A DNA stretch of 64,000 nucleotides from positions 2,046,001-2,110,000 of the forward strand of contig CAVUDO010000002.1 in assembly GCA_963740255.1 (NCBI GenBank). Reading direction: 5' to 3'. Position 1 is the stretch's first letter. The number at the start of each line of letters is the position of its first letter. Below, in pieces: positions 63,341 to 64,000 of the stretch. This DNA comes from CAVUDO01 sp963740255. GTDB taxonomy: Bacteria > Actinomycetota > Actinomycetes > Mycobacteriales > Cryptosporangiaceae. The position numbers were made by a program, and so were the translations under genes. The notes below the pieces were generated by a model that saw only the letters and a list, made by a program, of their open reading frames with translations, was not told where the DNA came from and made no database searches.

Positions 63341-63856
63341 GTGCCCTCCTCCCGCCGCCGCCTGCCCCCGGGCCTTACCGAGCCGAGCGTCCGGGACGCG
63401 ATCGTACGCGTCAGGCGCGGTCGCCGGATCCCTTCCGCGTTGGTCCCCTTGTCACTCGTCGGCTTCACCAGGCGATCGTTCCTCGCAATCGGAAGCCTGC
63501 ACTCCAAGGCCAGTCGTTTCCACTACCCAGCGCGGCTGTCCCGCTCCCTGCTCCTGGCCGATGGACCGGCGCCAGCCTGGAACCACAGGCGCGTCCGCTG
63601 GCCCGACTTCTGGATCCCCGTCAACCGCGCCGACGCGCTCGACGCCCTCCGCGAGGCCCACCGCCGGGCGCGGGCCGGGGAACGCGTCGAGGTCGCCTGC
63701 CTTGGCGGCGTCGGCCGCACTGGAACCGCACTCGCGGCGCTGGCCGTCCTCGACGGCCTCCCCCACCAGCAGGCCGTGACCTGGATCCGCGACCGCTACC
63801 ACCAGCGCGCCGTAGAGACCCCCTGGCAACGGCGGTGGCTCCGCGCGGTCCACTGA
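63341..63856 (+). CDS. Protein tyrosine phosphatase-like protein, start uncertain
   Basis: Seen: RWPDFWIPVNRADALDALREA, the P-loop VACLGGVGRTGTALAALAVL (C-x5-R) and AVTWIRDRYHQRAVETPWQRRW, the recurrent order of actinomycete dual-specificity-like phosphatases. The C-terminal 100 residues are well formed, but the N-terminal part (before about 63540) lacks the usual LPSGR segment and has no good start codon or ribosome site. The frame opens to 63341, just beside the deoA start. It may begin internally or have lost its N-terminus. Confidence 0.6.
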   Translation: MPSSRRRLPPGLTEPSVRDAIVRVRRGRRIPSALVPLSLVGFTRRSFLAIGSLHSKASRFHYPARLSRSLLLADGPAPAWNHRRVRWPDFWIPVNRADALDALREAHRRARAGERVEVACLGGVGRTGTALAALAVLDGLPHQQAVTWIRDRYHQRAVETPWQRRWLRAVH

Positions 63857-64000
63857 CGAAGGGCTGGCGCCTGCACCGCGAGCAGGGTGAACGCCACCTC
63901 GGTGAGCAGCACCAATGCCGCCCAGCCCGGCCGCGTCGGTGTGCCCGCCGCCGTACACGAGCGCCCCCCGCGGTCACGACGCCGGCCGCCACGACCGGCA
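63857..64000. other. Window end, possible partial gene on the minus strand
   Basis: The last 144 bases carry minus-strand codon-like stretches such as GWAALVLLTEVAFTLLAVQ, which reads as a membrane helix, but they fall in different frames and the window ends before the start. I cannot assign a protein. Confidence 0.2.

Noticed and set aside
63857..64000. Cytidine deaminase or transporter gene at the right edge
   Set aside because: Codon-like stretches fall in different frames and too little sequence remains to support any name.

Overview
The window is high-GC DNA with actinomycete markers: an acyl-CoA carboxylase epsilon subunit beside the beta subunit, a DUF397 plus Scr1-type helix-turn-helix pair, a mycothiol-dependent-isomerase-fold protein, many GTG starts and 4-base stop/start overlaps. 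A filamentous or sporulating actinomycete (Micromonosporales, Cryptosporangiales or a relative) is likely. The genus is not determined. No rRNA, tRNA, CRISPR array or complete insertion sequence was seen.

Layout. 1-4.2 kb: the end of a RarD-type permease, birA (minus), then a tightly coupled plus operon (acyl-CoA carboxylase beta and epsilon, a GNAT, Maf). 4.2-14.8 kb: an accessory island holding a PhyH-type oxygenase (plus), a TrmH/SpoU rRNA methyltransferase (minus) and a coupled plus operon of glycosyltransferases, an AviRa-like rRNA methyltransferase, an NDP-sugar epimerase, a ComB-like phosphatase and two unknowns. Six of these genes carry frameshifts, nearly all of the one-missing-base type. 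14.8-24 kb: GDPD, O-methyltransferase, an M1 metallopeptidase with an inserted domain, the biotin carboxylase/BCCP alpha chain, a hypothetical gene, a MATE pseudogene and a membrane TPR protein. 24-30 kb: an LpdA-like flavoprotein, then the most unusual locus of the window, then a GGCT-like protein.

The unusual locus (25674-29464) holds four genes in the order right, left, right, left. In each convergent pair the minus-strand gene encodes a WXG-type secretion domain plus the N-terminal half of an endonuclease/exonuclease/phosphatase (EEP, DNase I-like) fold. The plus-strand partner encodes an EspC-like secretion domain plus the C-terminal half. The first half has the Asn and Glu ligands; the second has the His, GDLN, Asp and SDH motifs. 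The split falls in the turn between two strands, the module is duplicated, and both halves are intact in both copies. I infer a split type VII-exported enzyme that becomes active only when two proteins meet. An unsplit EEP protein at 56936-57940 is an internal reference.

30-44.7 kb: a large membrane alpha/beta hydrolase, an ATP-dependent DNA ligase, an M20 amidohydrolase with a GCS2-type ligase, a methylmalonyl-CoA-mutase-type large subunit, a Ser/Thr kinase, a fatty acid desaturase, purine nucleoside phosphorylase and an Scr1/DUF397 regulatory cassette. 44.8-64 kb: phosphohexomutase, a broken PIN gene, upp, a GNAT, an intact VapBC pair, deoC with two aldehyde dehydrogenase genes (the second lacks its catalytic half), a methyltransferase, the pxpABC 5-oxoprolinase set, PspC, the unsplit EEP protein, add, an MDMPI-like protein, a TetR regulator facing a truncated SDR, DUF4272, deoA and a phosphatase. 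PNP, upp, deoC, add and deoA together form a nucleoside-salvage theme spread over 20 kb.
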